This document shows, piece by piece, positions 1 through 7,965 of a stretch of 64,000 bases of DNA. This DNA is from Akkermansiaceae bacterium UBA2381 (GTDB taxonomy: Bacteria; Verrucomicrobiota; Verrucomicrobiia; Verrucomicrobiales; DEV007), in the NCBI GenBank assembly GCA_002344215.1, contig DDSV01000026.1:1-64000 (forward strand), read 5' to 3'. The number at the start of each line of letters is the position of its first letter. The stretch's first letter is position 1. The position numbers and the translations under genes were made by a program. The notes beneath the pieces are model-generated. The model saw nothing but the letters and a program-made list of their open reading frames with translations. It had not been told where the DNA came from and ran no database searches.

Positions 1-558
1 ATCGTTAGATCAGTTCTGCTCTCTTTCGTGTTTTCCGGTATCGGAGGCAGCGCCCACGCTCAGATTCGGGACGATGAGTCATCTCAGGCGGTCCTGGCGG
101 TTCAGTGCGCGGTGAGTTCGGGTTTCTCCGCAAGCGAGTTCGAGGAATATTCACGTCGGCTTGCCAAGACACTGTCGCTCCTGACTTCCTCTCAGCAGAA
201 GAAAGTGTTTGGCTATCTACCTCAGCCGGCGGCGGTCAGTTCGAACAACGCGGACACCGCTCCTATTGCCGTCAGTCCGGACCGTGGCGAAACCAAGCAG
301 ACGGAACCCGGCCTGCTGGTCGGGCTGGTGGGAGATTTCAACAACGCGATGAGCGGATCTGCCTCCGAGTCATCGAAAGTTGACTCTAAAGAGACCGCAT
401 CAGTCGGCTCTGCGGTCTCGGCTGTTGTCAGGGGCAAAGATCCCGAGGAACTTCAGGAGGCGGCGAAGGCCATAGCGAGTACGAAGAAGAGCGGCAATTC
501 ATGGGATGCAATCGTTTCGTGGCTGACTTCCCTCGCTCAGAAGGCGCGCCAACGCTAG
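1..558 (+). CDS. Secreted hypothetical protein, 5' end cut by window
   Basis: The frame is open from base 1 and ends at a stop at 556-558, so the gene starts outside the window; a GTG at 28 is not a convincing start. The first visible residues are hydrophobic and end in AHA followed by Q, like a signal peptidase I site, so the product is probably exported. The mature part is rich in Ser, Ala and charged residues, with a helical stretch near the C-terminus (EELQEAAKAIAS) and no recognisable catalytic motif. I do not recognise the family. About 125 nt without a gene separate it from the next gene. Confidence 0.6.
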   Translation: MVRSVLLSFVFSGIGGSAHAQIRDDESSQAVLAVQCAVSSGFSASEFEEYSRRLAKTLSLLTSSQQKKVFGYLPQPAAVSSNNADTAPIAVSPDRGETKQTEPGLLVGLVGDFNNAMSGSASESSKVDSKETASVGSAVSAVVRGKDPEELQEAAKAIASTKKSGNSWDAIVSWLTSLAQKARQR

Positions 559-683
559 GATGCCTGGTGGAAGCGCCGCGCTATCCGGCGGTGTCGGTTA
601 TTTGTTCCTCCTCCTGATTCAGGGCGAGAATGCGCCGTATGAATCGCATTGCCAGACCGCAGGATCGGCATCAGGATTCGAGC

Positions 684-1460
684 ATGTCTCAACTTGCCAA
701 TAAAACCGCTCTCGTCACCGGAGGAGGTTCCGGGATCGGACGCGCCATCTGTGAAACCTTTGCCGCTGCCGGTGCCGCCGTCGCTATTCTCGATCTCGAT
801 GAAGCGGCCGCCAGCGAATCCGTCGCCGCCATTTCCGCTGCCGGAGGAAAAGCCCTCTTTACCCGCTGCGACGTCTCGGATGCCGATTCAGTGAACAGCG
901 CTGTTGGTGCCGCGAAGAGCGCTTTTGGAAAGATCGATATTCTCGTGAACAACGCGGGTATCGCCAACATCGGGACCGCGACAACTACCAACGAGAGCGA
1001 CTTCGACCGTGTCATGAAGGTCAACGTCAAAGGGGTGTATCTCTGTCTCCAGGCGGTCCTCCCTGAGCTGATTGAAGCCGGTGGTGGAGTGATCCTCAAC
1101 ATGTCCAGCATCGCTGCGATCACCGGTCTCAAGGACCGCTTCGCCTATTCAACCAGCAAGGGCGCGGTCCACACGATGACGCTTTCGATTGCGGCTGATT
1201 ATTTGAAGGACAACATCCGCTGCAACGCCATTTGCCCGGCGCGGGTGCATACCCCTTTCGTGGACGGCTATCTCGATCGCAATTATCCGGACAACCGGGA
1301 GGAGATGTTCGAGAAGCTCTCCAAGGTCCAGCCCATCGGCCGCATGGCCCGACCCGAGGAGATCGCCAAGCTCGCCCTCTATCTCTGCAGTGATGATGCT
1401 TCATACATCACCGGTCAAAGCTACAACATTGACGGCGGATACATGAATCTGCGAAACTAA
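684..1460 (+). CDS. Short-chain dehydrogenase/reductase (SDR)
   Basis: A classical SDR of 258 residues: the nucleotide-binding TGGGSGIG near residues 12-19, NNAG in the middle, the catalytic Ser in MSS and the YSTSK catalytic Tyr/Lys pair. It should oxidise or reduce a small alcohol or ketone with NAD(P)(H) in the cytosol. The CPARVHTPF segment and overall pattern resemble sugar-acid or L-fucose-type dehydrogenases, but the substrate is inference. The frame is open upstream to an ATG at 630; I chose 684 because the Rossmann fold begins there and AGGA lies 7 nt before it. It ends 27 nt before the peroxidase gene, so the two may share a transcript. Confidence 0.85.
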   Translation: MSQLANKTALVTGGGSGIGRAICETFAAAGAAVAILDLDEAAASESVAAISAAGGKALFTRCDVSDADSVNSAVGAAKSAFGKIDILVNNAGIANIGTATTTNESDFDRVMKVNVKGVYLCLQAVLPELIEAGGGVILNMSSIAAITGLKDRFAYSTSKGAVHTMTLSIAADYLKDNIRCNAICPARVHTPFVDGYLDRNYPDNREEMFEKLSKVQPIGRMARPEEIAKLALYLCSDDASYITGQSYNIDGGYMNLRN

Positions 1461-1487
1461 AGTCTAATCCCAATCGTTATATACCTG

Positions 1488-2042
1488 ATGAAAAACACCC
1501 TCCTGCTCTTCTTAAGCGCCGCCCTCCTCTTCACCGGAACCTCACTCAATGCCGAAGATTCGGTTCATGAGTTCAAAGTGAAAAATATCGAGGGCAAAGA
1601 CGTCGACCTTTCCGAATACAAGGGAAAGGTCCTCCTCATTGTCAACGTCGCCTCCAAGTGCGGAGCGACCAAACAGTATGACCCGCTTCAGGCGCTCTAC
1701 GCGAAATACGAGGACAAAGGTCTAGTCGTGCTGGGATTCCCTGCCAACAATTTCGGCGGTCAGGAGCCCGGAACTGAAAAAGAAATCGCCGAGTTTTGCA
1801 GCACCAAATACAGCGTCGAATTCCCGATGTTTTCCAAGGTTTCGGTCAAGGGCGATGACAAGGCGCCTCTCTTCGGCTATCTCACCGGTGCCGAGAATCC
1901 CGACAAGCAGGGTGATATCGGCTGGAACTTCGAAAAATTCCTCATCGGCAAAGATGGCAAACTGATCCGCCGTTTTGCAACCAAAGTCGATCCCTCGGAT
2001 GCCGATCTTGTGGCTGCAGTTGAGGCGGCGTTGGCCGAGTAA
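1488..2042 (+). CDS. Secreted glutathione peroxidase family protein
   Basis: The 184-residue product has an N-terminal signal peptide (about residues 1-22, ending in LNA) and then a complete glutathione/thioredoxin peroxidase fold. The catalytic residues are visible: Cys58 in ASKCG, Gln92 in NNFGGQEPG, and Trp146/Asn147 in GWNFEKFL. A cysteine replaces selenocysteine, as in most bacterial members, which usually take electrons from thioredoxin-like donors. Its role is probably reduction of H2O2 or organic peroxides outside the cytoplasm. A clear terminator follows 25 nt after the stop. Confidence 0.92.
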   Translation: MKNTLLLFLSAALLFTGTSLNAEDSVHEFKVKNIEGKDVDLSEYKGKVLLIVNVASKCGATKQYDPLQALYAKYEDKGLVVLGFPANNFGGQEPGTEKEIAEFCSTKYSVEFPMFSKVSVKGDDKAPLFGYLTGAENPDKQGDIGWNFEKFLIGKDGKLIRRFATKVDPSDADLVAAVEAALAE

Positions 2043-2067
2043 GACAGTTTAAAACAATCAATGAAAG

Positions 2068-2096
2068 AGGGTTGGGTCGGTGACTCAACCCTTTTT
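2068..2096 (+). terminator. Rho-independent terminator after the peroxidase gene
   Basis: An 11-bp stem (2068-2078 with 2082-2092, one G-U pair) closes a 3-nt loop and is followed by a run of T to 2096. Confidence 0.85.
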
Positions 2097-2261
2097 GCTT
2101 CCGGGAATTCGCGTATTCCAGGGATTCCGGGGCGTCAGGCGAGAAGGCTTCTGCCCTCCCGGGCTAAACCGTGATCGAACTATCCAGAATCCCTCCAAAA
2201 AAATCTCTTTTCCCTGCTTTTATTTCGGTTTATAATTTCCATAATTAACCGGGAATCGCTT

Positions 2262-2423
2262 ATGGGAATGATCTTTGTCATGATTGTGTCGTCCGTCGCC
2301 GGCTATATCGGCTGGTGGATTGGCGATTTCTTCGGCTTCGCCGCCGGTCTCATTTTAAGCACGATCGCCAGCGTGATCGGCTACTGGTACGGGGTTAAGT
2401 GGAACCGCGAGTATTTCAGCTGA
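2262..2423 (+). CDS. Small Gly-rich membrane protein (53 aa)
   Basis: A short frame from ATG 2262 to TGA 2421-2423. The product starts MGMIFVMIVSSVAGYIGWW and consists of two hydrophobic helices joined by IGDFFG, with small residues (G, A, S) spaced every three to four positions like a glycine-zipper hairpin, and a charged tail ending KWNREYFS. Both helices and the positive-outside tail make chance coding unlikely. It lies alone between a terminator and a convergent gene. Function unknown; small inner-membrane proteins of this shape often modify a larger membrane complex (inference). Confidence 0.6.
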   Translation: MGMIFVMIVSSVAGYIGWWIGDFFGFAAGLILSTIASVIGYWYGVKWNREYFS

Positions 2424-2499
2424 GGCCTCGACGGGTTAAAACTCCAAGGGGACAGGTTAGGATCAACATTGCTTCGGCATCCCTTCGGAACTGATCACC

Positions 2500-3741
2500 T
2501 CAAGGTACGGGGCGTGCCGGCAAGGCCTCCGTGAGGGATCGTTCTCGCCGCAGGGCACTCCCGATTTCGCCGGTGAGCCAGAGGTAATGGTCCGACGGCA
2601 ACTCCGTCTCGTTCACGAATCCCAAGGTCCCCTCGGGCACCCGGATGGCCTGTTTGAAAATCGCGGTGGCCTCGTCCATCTCGTCGAACATCGCGACATA
2701 CAACATCGTCGAGCCGAGGCGGATCCGCTCGTGCGCCTGCCCCCAGAAAAAGGTGCCGCCATTCCGCGGGATCTGGTTCAGTGGCGCTTCCTCTCCCCTC
2801 ATCTTCTGGAGATTCGCCCAACTGAAACCGGGGAAAATCACGGGCAGGTATTCCTTGCCGCGTTCGCGGCACCAGGCGGTATCGGCCTCGTGTACTGACT
2901 CGATCTGTCCCTTTGCTCCAGCCTCGTCGTAGCGTCCCACCGCCCAGGGACTGATGATCTCGACGCGCTCGAGGGCCTCGTGCAAGGCAGGATCGGAGAC
3001 CGCATCCTGATCGAGGGTGCGCCAACCCCAGGGCACTCCGGCCATCGTGGTGAGTTGGCCGAACTCGGGATTGTCGCGGAGAAAACGCATCAGCTCCGCG
3101 CACTCTTCCACCGTGTAATCGCGTCCGTCATCGAAACCGATTCCCCAGACGGACACGACCGGGCGGCCGGCGTGGCGCTGGTAGGCCGGACTCTCGAGAA
3201 CGCCAAGGATCTGACGAAGACGCTTCCAGTCCTGCATCACGATTGACTCGATTTCGCCCGCCTTCAGACCGGAAAGATCATACATGACGCAGAAGGACCG
3301 TCCCGTCGCCTCGGCTGCCGCGCGCACGTTCGCGAGCACCGCATCGTTGTGAGCCCGCAAGCGCGGATCGCGCAGGGTCGTTCCGAAGCGTTGCAGAAAG
3401 ACGCCGTCGATGCCGTGGTCGCGCATCCATTCGAAATGACGGAGGGTCGTTTTTGCATTCGCCGAGCTGAAGACCTGCGCGACGCTGCCATCGGAAAATC
3501 GCAGGGGTGTGTCGTGCAATTCGTCATCGCCGAAACCGGTCAGATCGGGCCAGAGATCGAGATGGCATTGGCCCGGTTTTTCAAACCCGTAGTGCCGCCA
3601 GCCGAGATTCGCCCCGTCACCGGGCGTATTGAACCAGCCCTGATAACCACAGAAGACGCGGCCGAAGAGGGACTCGGAGGCGGAGAGGTGTCCCATCGTA
3701 AGGAGAAGGGGAAGCAGAGAAAAGAGAAGGCGTCGAATCAT
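2500..3741 (-). CDS. GH71/GH99-like secreted glycoside hydrolase
   Basis: A 413-residue protein with a signal peptide (about 1-22) followed by a fold resembling the GH71/GH99-like group: FCGYQGWFNTPGDG at the start of the mature protein, the barrel strands HGIDGVFLQRFG and FCVMYDLSG, and the later FPGFSWANLQKM and TMLYVAMFDEMDEA. These are typical of proteins named xylosidase/arabinosidase or endomannanase-like in Bacteroidota and Verrucomicrobiota. It probably acts outside the cytoplasm on a plant or algal glycan. The exact sugar linkage cannot be read from sequence. It is divergent from the VanZ gene. Confidence 0.8.
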   Translation of the reverse strand: MIRRLLFSLLPLLLTMGHLSASESLFGRVFCGYQGWFNTPGDGANLGWRHYGFEKPGQCHLDLWPDLTGFGDDELHDTPLRFSDGSVAQVFSSANAKTTLRHFEWMRDHGIDGVFLQRFGTTLRDPRLRAHNDAVLANVRAAAEATGRSFCVMYDLSGLKAGEIESIVMQDWKRLRQILGVLESPAYQRHAGRPVVSVWGIGFDDGRDYTVEECAELMRFLRDNPEFGQLTTMAGVPWGWRTLDQDAVSDPALHEALERVEIISPWAVGRYDEAGAKGQIESVHEADTAWCRERGKEYLPVIFPGFSWANLQKMRGEEAPLNQIPRNGGTFFWGQAHERIRLGSTMLYVAMFDEMDEATAIFKQAIRVPEGTLGFVNETELPSDHYLWLTGEIGSALRRERSLTEALPARPVP

Positions 3742-3765
3742 CGGTCGGACAGGAAGGGTATCGCC

Positions 3766-4326
3766 GTGATTTTCGCCCAGACCAGGCTGGACCGAAAGCG
3801 GGATTTACAAGGGCCCCGCGTCACGATAGATTCGCCGGTGAAACGGGACACCCCCCAACAGCCGCGGAGACGGAAACTCCAATGGATCCTCGCCGCCGGA
3901 GCCGTCCTCTTTGTTGTGGCCTTGTTAGTGTCGCCCGGATTTCCCCAAATGAGGGGCCGGTGGTCGAGCGCTCTCTGGAATCTCCTGCACGTTCCTGCCT
4001 TCTTCGCGATCACCTGGGGCACGGCCACGATCCTGCCCGCCTCGCTCGAACGGCTTCGGCGGATCTTCTATGCGGCCGCCGTGGCGTTTTCGCTCGGGAC
4101 GCTCACGGAAATCGTCCAGGGGCTCACCGGACGATCCGCTTCCCTCGAAGACCTGCTCTTTGATGGCGTAGGCATCGTCCTTGCCGTGATCTTCATTGCG
4201 CGCCGGGAGCCCTGGAGTCGCCGGGCCGGGTGGGCCTATGCGGTGCTCGTAATCGCCGCGCTTTTCCTCTGCCTTGCTCCGGCTTGGGGCCGTGATCTGC
4301 TTGATGGTTTGAGGGCGCTTTGGTGA
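3766..4326 (+). CDS. VanZ family membrane protein
   Basis: The product has four hydrophobic segments and the VanZ-like core: HVPAFFAITWG, then FSLGTLTEIVQGLTGRSASLEDLLFDGVGI. The conserved T-E-x-x-Q and D-x-x-x-D/N-x-x-G positions are seen in VanZ-like proteins, whose function outside teicoplanin resistance is mostly unknown. The frame is open far upstream, antisense to the GH gene. I placed the start at GTG 3766, preceded 7 nt upstream by AGGAAGGG. GTG 3838, giving MKRDTPQQ, is a good alternative because the first membrane segment follows soon after. The two divergent genes are only 24 nt apart with the first choice. Confidence 0.75.
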   Translation: MIFAQTRLDRKRDLQGPRVTIDSPVKRDTPQQPRRRKLQWILAAGAVLFVVALLVSPGFPQMRGRWSSALWNLLHVPAFFAITWGTATILPASLERLRRIFYAAAVAFSLGTLTEIVQGLTGRSASLEDLLFDGVGIVLAVIFIARREPWSRRAGWAYAVLVIAALFLCLAPAWGRDLLDGLRALW

Positions 4327-4475
4327 AGGGGCGGGGAGAGAGGAGGAACTGAGTCTCAGAAAAGCCGGATTTTGAGATGGGTTCGGGTTTTGGGGGCGGG
4401 AATTTCTAGATATCGAATTTCAAAAAGGAGTGGGACCAATATCTCACCCGAGAGATAACCTGCCCCTTGAAATTA

Positions 4476-4490
4476 CGGAATGTAATTCCG
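4476..4490. repeat. Small inverted repeat in intergenic DNA
   Basis: CGGAAT, three bases, ATTCCG. It lies in the 283-nt gap between the convergent VanZ and STAND genes. No T-run follows, so it is not an obvious terminator, and nothing else in that gap could be identified. Confidence 0.35.
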
Positions 4491-4609
4491 ATCTACGGTC
4501 CGAGAGCGATCTCCAAGGAGGGTGGACTTCCTGTTGCCCGGCAAGTCGGTTTCCTCGCGAGGCTGAGCGCCGGCCAACCTTCCAATGATGGCGCCCCTTA
4601 CACGACCGA

Positions 4610-7261
4610 TCACTTCCTCCGCCACTCAGCGATCTGCGCCCCGACCCCCTCCGTATTCGGATCGTCGAGCGCCTTTAGGATTGCCAGAGCCGCGTCCGCC
4701 CGCCCCAAGGCACCAGCTCGCTCGCCGAGGTGCTTGTGGGCCAAGGCTGAATTCCACAGGGCAATGCCCTCGCCGCTCCGGTCATCGATCTCGCGGACGA
4801 TCTCCAACTGGTGCTCATAGTAATCGATGGCGTGGAGGGCATCGCCTAACTGGAGAAAAGCATTTCCTAGATTGCCGAGGGCTTTGCCCTCACCGCGCCG
4901 ATCGCCGATCTCGCGGGCGATCCCCAGCTGTTGTTCGTAGTACCCGATGGCGTGGCGGGTCTCGCCCAACTGGCGATGGGCGACGCCCAGGAGGCCGAGG
5001 CCGGTGCCCTCGCCGTGCCGGTTACCAATCTCGCGATCAATCTCCAACGCCTGCTCGAAATACCCGATGGCGGGGCGGGCGTTGTCCAACTGAAGATGCG
5101 CGCTCCCCAAATTGCAGAGGGCATTGCCCTCGCCGCGCCGGTCACCCATTTCGCGGGCAATAACCAATTGTTCCTCGTAATAGCCGATTGCGATGTAGAC
5201 GTCGGCCAACTGGAGGTGAGCGTTCCCAAGATTGCCGAAGGCGTTGCCCTCGCCGCGTCTGTCGCCGATCTCGCGGGCGATCTCCAACTGCTGCTCAAAA
5301 TACCCGATGGTTCGGCCTGTTTCGCCCAAGTCGGCGTGGGCAATACCTAGGTTGCCAAGGGCGCTGCCCTCTGCCTCGCGGTCGCCTAGGCGGCGGGCGG
5401 CGGCGGCTTGGGCCTCTAACCAGGCGATGCGTTGGTGGGGAAGAAAGCGCAATGCCTGACCGGTATAAACCACCCCATCGACGAGGACGAGGAGGAAGCG
5501 GTCGGCCGAGCTGACATCGGGCCGGGCGACCAACCAAGCAAAGGCGCCCTCGATCTGGACGCGCTCGCGGTCGAAGAGGGCCAGCCCGGCGAGTGAATTA
5601 CCCGCTAGATAGAGTCTTTGGGAATCCACCGCAACCGCCGTGTAGTGCCCGGCATGGGCGAGAGTGGCAGCGTCGCGGGCGTCCTCGCCCTCCTCTGCTA
5701 CGAGGCGGTCGCACGCGTAGTCGGCGGTGAGATCGTGGAGGCGGTAGCGCTCGCCGTCACCGGAGGTCGTCTCGCGCTCCAGCAGATTCCGCCGGCAGAG
5801 GCGGGCGAGCAAGGCGGGATCAGCGGCCTCCCCGACCACGGCCCGGGCGGCGGTGGCATCGAAGTCGCCTACGAAGACGCCGAGCCGCAGCCAGGCGGCG
5901 CGCTCGGCGGCGGGCAAGGGATCGACGCTGAGGCGCAAGGTTTCCTGAATGGTGACCTCCCCGGCATCGGCGGCGTCGGCATCGAGGGTGGCGAGTCGTC
6001 CGCCCGCCAGGGCCGCGAGATAGGCAGCCACGGAGGCGGGCGAGGCGCCATCGAGGGCGAAGTGGGCACCGGCGAGCCGCAGGGCGAGGGGCAGACCGCC
6101 GCAGCGGACGGCCACGGCGGCGGCGTCGGCCTCGCCGAGATCAGGACAAATCTCCCGCAGCAGGTCTATGGCCTCGTGCTCGGGAAGCCGACCCACGAGG
6201 TGCGGAGCCTTTCCTCCAACGAGGAAGCTGCGCCGGGCGGTGACGATGAGTCCACAGCCCTCAGGCGGGACGAGCAGCCCGGCCTGAGTTGCGTCGGCGG
6301 CATTGTCGAGGACGACGAGGGCCCTTTTCCCCTCCAAAGTCTGGCGATAGAGCGCCTGGAGGGCAGTGAGATCATCCGGCAATTGACCCGCTTGCGGGTG
6401 GAAGGCGCGGATGACCCGAGCAATCAGGTCGCCCGGCGCGGGTGGTGGCGGATCGGTGCGGGTGCCGTAGCCATCGAGCCAAATCTGCGCATCAGGGAAG
6501 TGCGGTCGCCACTGGTGGGCCAGCACCTTGGCGAGCTCGGATTTCCCGATGCCGCCCATCCCCCCGAGGCCGGTGATGATGGCGGCGGCTCCACCATTGT
6601 GAGAATGGAGGACGCGCAGGGTCTCTAGGTCGGTCTCGCGGCCGGTGAATCCGGCTTTGACTGGGGGGAGTTGGAATCGGGAAGGTCGCAGGGACAGCGC
6701 GCTTACTGCTTTTTCGCCGCTTGCACCCAGCAGGTGCAATTCGCCAATGGCGGCACCGATGACGCGAAAGAGGTCGTGGATGGAATTGGCCTCCCGATTC
6801 AGGGTTCGGCTCTTCGCCGTGAGCGGAGTGCCATCGAACTTGCCGGAGGCGACGCGCTGCCGGTGGGCCTCCTGGAGTAAAGTCTTTTCGTCTGCATCGG
6901 CTCCGGTTTCGGCAAAGCCAAAGGTCGAAAGATCCGAAGCCAACACCACGCCGATGACGGGTTTGCCAAGGGAATGGGCGTAGTAGTATTCGAACTGAGT
7001 CCACGAGCAGCGGAAGTCGGGATTCTCGGCGAAGGGCTCATGGGCATGGCCTCCATATCCCATGCCCGCAAGGTGAATGATGCAGTCGGCCTCCTCGATG
7101 CGGCGCACCAGCATGTCACGGACATCATGGAGGGGAGCTCCGAGATTGTAATTCTGACAGACGGGCCGCAACTGGGCTTCCTCGAAGACGGCATGGAGGG
7201 TATCCCGCCACGGCTCCAGATCGATCGTCGCGGCGCTGAGGAAGACGGTCGGGGCAGGCAT
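4610..7261 (-). CDS. STAND ATPase: DUF4062 - NB-ARC - TPR array
   Basis: An 883-residue signalling ATPase. Residues 1-170 resemble DUF4062, a TIR-like fold: PTVFLSAATIDLEPWRD, then CSWTQFEYYYAHSLGKPVIG. A P-loop NTPase of NB-ARC/STAND type follows: Walker A GLGGMGGIGKS (231-241), Walker B RALVVLDNA (about 313-321), TARRS and GGLPLALR (388-395). Residues 626-865 are six TPR units of exactly 40 residues with the pattern GDRRGEGNALGNLG. In this architecture the repeats usually sense a ligand, the ATPase oligomerises and the N-terminal domain is the effector; family members include anti-phage and cell-death proteins (established for STAND proteins, inference here). ATG 7306 would add 15 residues; I chose 7261 because the domain starts there. 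No clear RBS at either. Neighbour: a TA-like pair. Confidence 0.85.
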   Translation of the reverse strand: MPAPTVFLSAATIDLEPWRDTLHAVFEEAQLRPVCQNYNLGAPLHDVRDMLVRRIEEADCIIHLAGMGYGGHAHEPFAENPDFRCSWTQFEYYYAHSLGKPVIGVVLASDLSTFGFAETGADADEKTLLQEAHRQRVASGKFDGTPLTAKSRTLNREANSIHDLFRVIGAAIGELHLLGASGEKAVSALSLRPSRFQLPPVKAGFTGRETDLETLRVLHSHNGGAAAIITGLGGMGGIGKSELAKVLAHQWRPHFPDAQIWLDGYGTRTDPPPPAPGDLIARVIRAFHPQAGQLPDDLTALQALYRQTLEGKRALVVLDNAADATQAGLLVPPEGCGLIVTARRSFLVGGKAPHLVGRLPEHEAIDLLREICPDLGEADAAAVAVRCGGLPLALRLAGAHFALDGASPASVAAYLAALAGGRLATLDADAADAGEVTIQETLRLSVDPLPAAERAAWLRLGVFVGDFDATAARAVVGEAADPALLARLCRRNLLERETTSGDGERYRLHDLTADYACDRLVAEEGEDARDAATLAHAGHYTAVAVDSQRLYLAGNSLAGLALFDRERVQIEGAFAWLVARPDVSSADRFLLVLVDGVVYTGQALRFLPHQRIAWLEAQAAAARRLGDREAEGSALGNLGIAHADLGETGRTIGYFEQQLEIAREIGDRRGEGNAFGNLGNAHLQLADVYIAIGYYEEQLVIAREMGDRRGEGNALCNLGSAHLQLDNARPAIGYFEQALEIDREIGNRHGEGTGLGLLGVAHRQLGETRHAIGYYEQQLGIAREIGDRRGEGKALGNLGNAFLQLGDALHAIDYYEHQLEIVREIDDRSGEGIALWNSALAHKHLGERAGALGRADAALAILKALDDPNTEGVGAQIAEWRRK
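4667..5386 (-). repeat. Six 120-bp tandem units coding the TPR array
   Basis: Each unit codes 40 residues and starts with a GD[RN]-x-x-E-G motif. Units 2 and 5 are close to identical in their first half, and the DNA repeats visibly, which also produces spurious open frames on the other strand. The repetition suggests expansion or homogenisation of the sensor region. Confidence 0.85.
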
Positions 7262-7428
7262 GGCGGTAATAGTAGACGGCAGCGCTGCGGAAATGGCAAT
7301 TTCCATTTAGGCGGACAATTGGCGGGTCCGGCGGACCAACGCGTGCAACCCAAGGTCTAGGTTATTTGTCGACAATCTGGTTTTCCTCTGAAACCTACCG
7401 ACGACTGGGGAATTGATTTCGAGTCCCA

Positions 7429-7623
7429 ATGCTGCAATATTTCGGAATGATCGCAGATGCCCTGAAATCCCAGATCGAGGCGCTTTCCCAGGACGAGCGC
7501 CATGAACTCGCCGCATTTCTCACCAAACTGGAGTTGGAGGCAGACAAAGGTTACTGGAGTCGAATCCGAACGAGGCTGGCGGATACAAATCCTGAAAATT
7601 GGATTGCAGCAGATCAGCTCTGA
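7429..7623 (+). CDS. Putative antitoxin (addiction-module like)
   Basis: A 64-residue protein. Its first 35 residues form one amphipathic helix with the pattern IEALSQDERHELAAFLTKLE, similar to small antitoxins of the addiction-module component type (PF09720-like, by eye only). The C-terminal half is Trp-rich and probably disordered until it binds a partner (inference). A second in-frame ATG at 7447 gives 58 residues. The stop at 7621-7623 is 3 nt before the ATG of the next gene, so the two are almost certainly co-translated. It diverges from the STAND gene. Confidence 0.5.
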   Translation: MLQYFGMIADALKSQIEALSQDERHELAAFLTKLELEADKGYWSRIRTRLADTNPENWIAADQL

Positions 7624-7626
7624 GTG

Positions 7627-7887
7627 ATGCCACGGGATTATCGGGTCTTTGTGAACCAGGAGTGCCTCGACGCACTTCCGCTTTCCGGGAAAAGACGCGA
7701 AGCGGTAATTCAATTCTTCCGGGGTCTCGGATCAATTGTTCATCGCGGAGGAGATTTTCAAATGATTGATCCCGAGTCGTCGCGTCGGTTTGAAGTTTCC
7801 CATGTTGCTGGATTTGCCGTCACTTGGTGGATTGACGGCCCAGTGTATGAAGTCAAGGTCGTCGACGTCCAAGCTATTACGGACTAG
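7627..7887 (+). CDS. Putative RelE/ParE-like toxin
   Basis: An 86-residue protein starting MPRDYRVFVNQECLDALP. The order is a short strand, a helix pair (SGKRREAVIQFFRGL), a three-residue turn and then strands RRFEVSHVAGFAVTWWID and VYEVKVVDVQAI. This layout matches the compact RelE/ParE fold, whose members cleave mRNA on ribosomes or poison gyrase; the family call is inference from size, layout and partner. A GTG at 7624 is also possible. A strong hairpin terminator follows. If it is a toxin, the tight coupling to the upstream small helix protein is the expected arrangement. Confidence 0.5.
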   Translation: MPRDYRVFVNQECLDALPLSGKRREAVIQFFRGLGSIVHRGGDFQMIDPESSRRFEVSHVAGFAVTWWIDGPVYEVKVVDVQAITD

Positions 7888-7913
7888 AGAGCACGCAGGC
7901 AAGGATATTGGCT

Positions 7914-7950
7914 CCTTCTTGATTTCGCTTACGAAATCAAGAAGGCTTTT
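7914..7950. terminator. Bidirectional terminator between convergent genes
   Basis: A perfect 14-bp stem (7914-7927 with 7932-7945) around a CTTA loop, followed by CTTTTC on the plus strand. It sits between the toxin-like gene and the convergent DUF1501 gene and could serve both. Confidence 0.85.
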
Positions 7951-7965
7951 CGACTAGTCTTCCCT

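Noticed and set aside
5618..6628. 336-codon plus-strand frame inside the STAND gene
   Set aside because: Composition is Gly-rich and follows the codon pattern of the coding strand; the minus strand has Walker motifs and TPRs.
4610..7887. Prophage or integrative element
   Set aside because: No integrase, capsid, tRNA boundary or direct repeats were seen around the islet.
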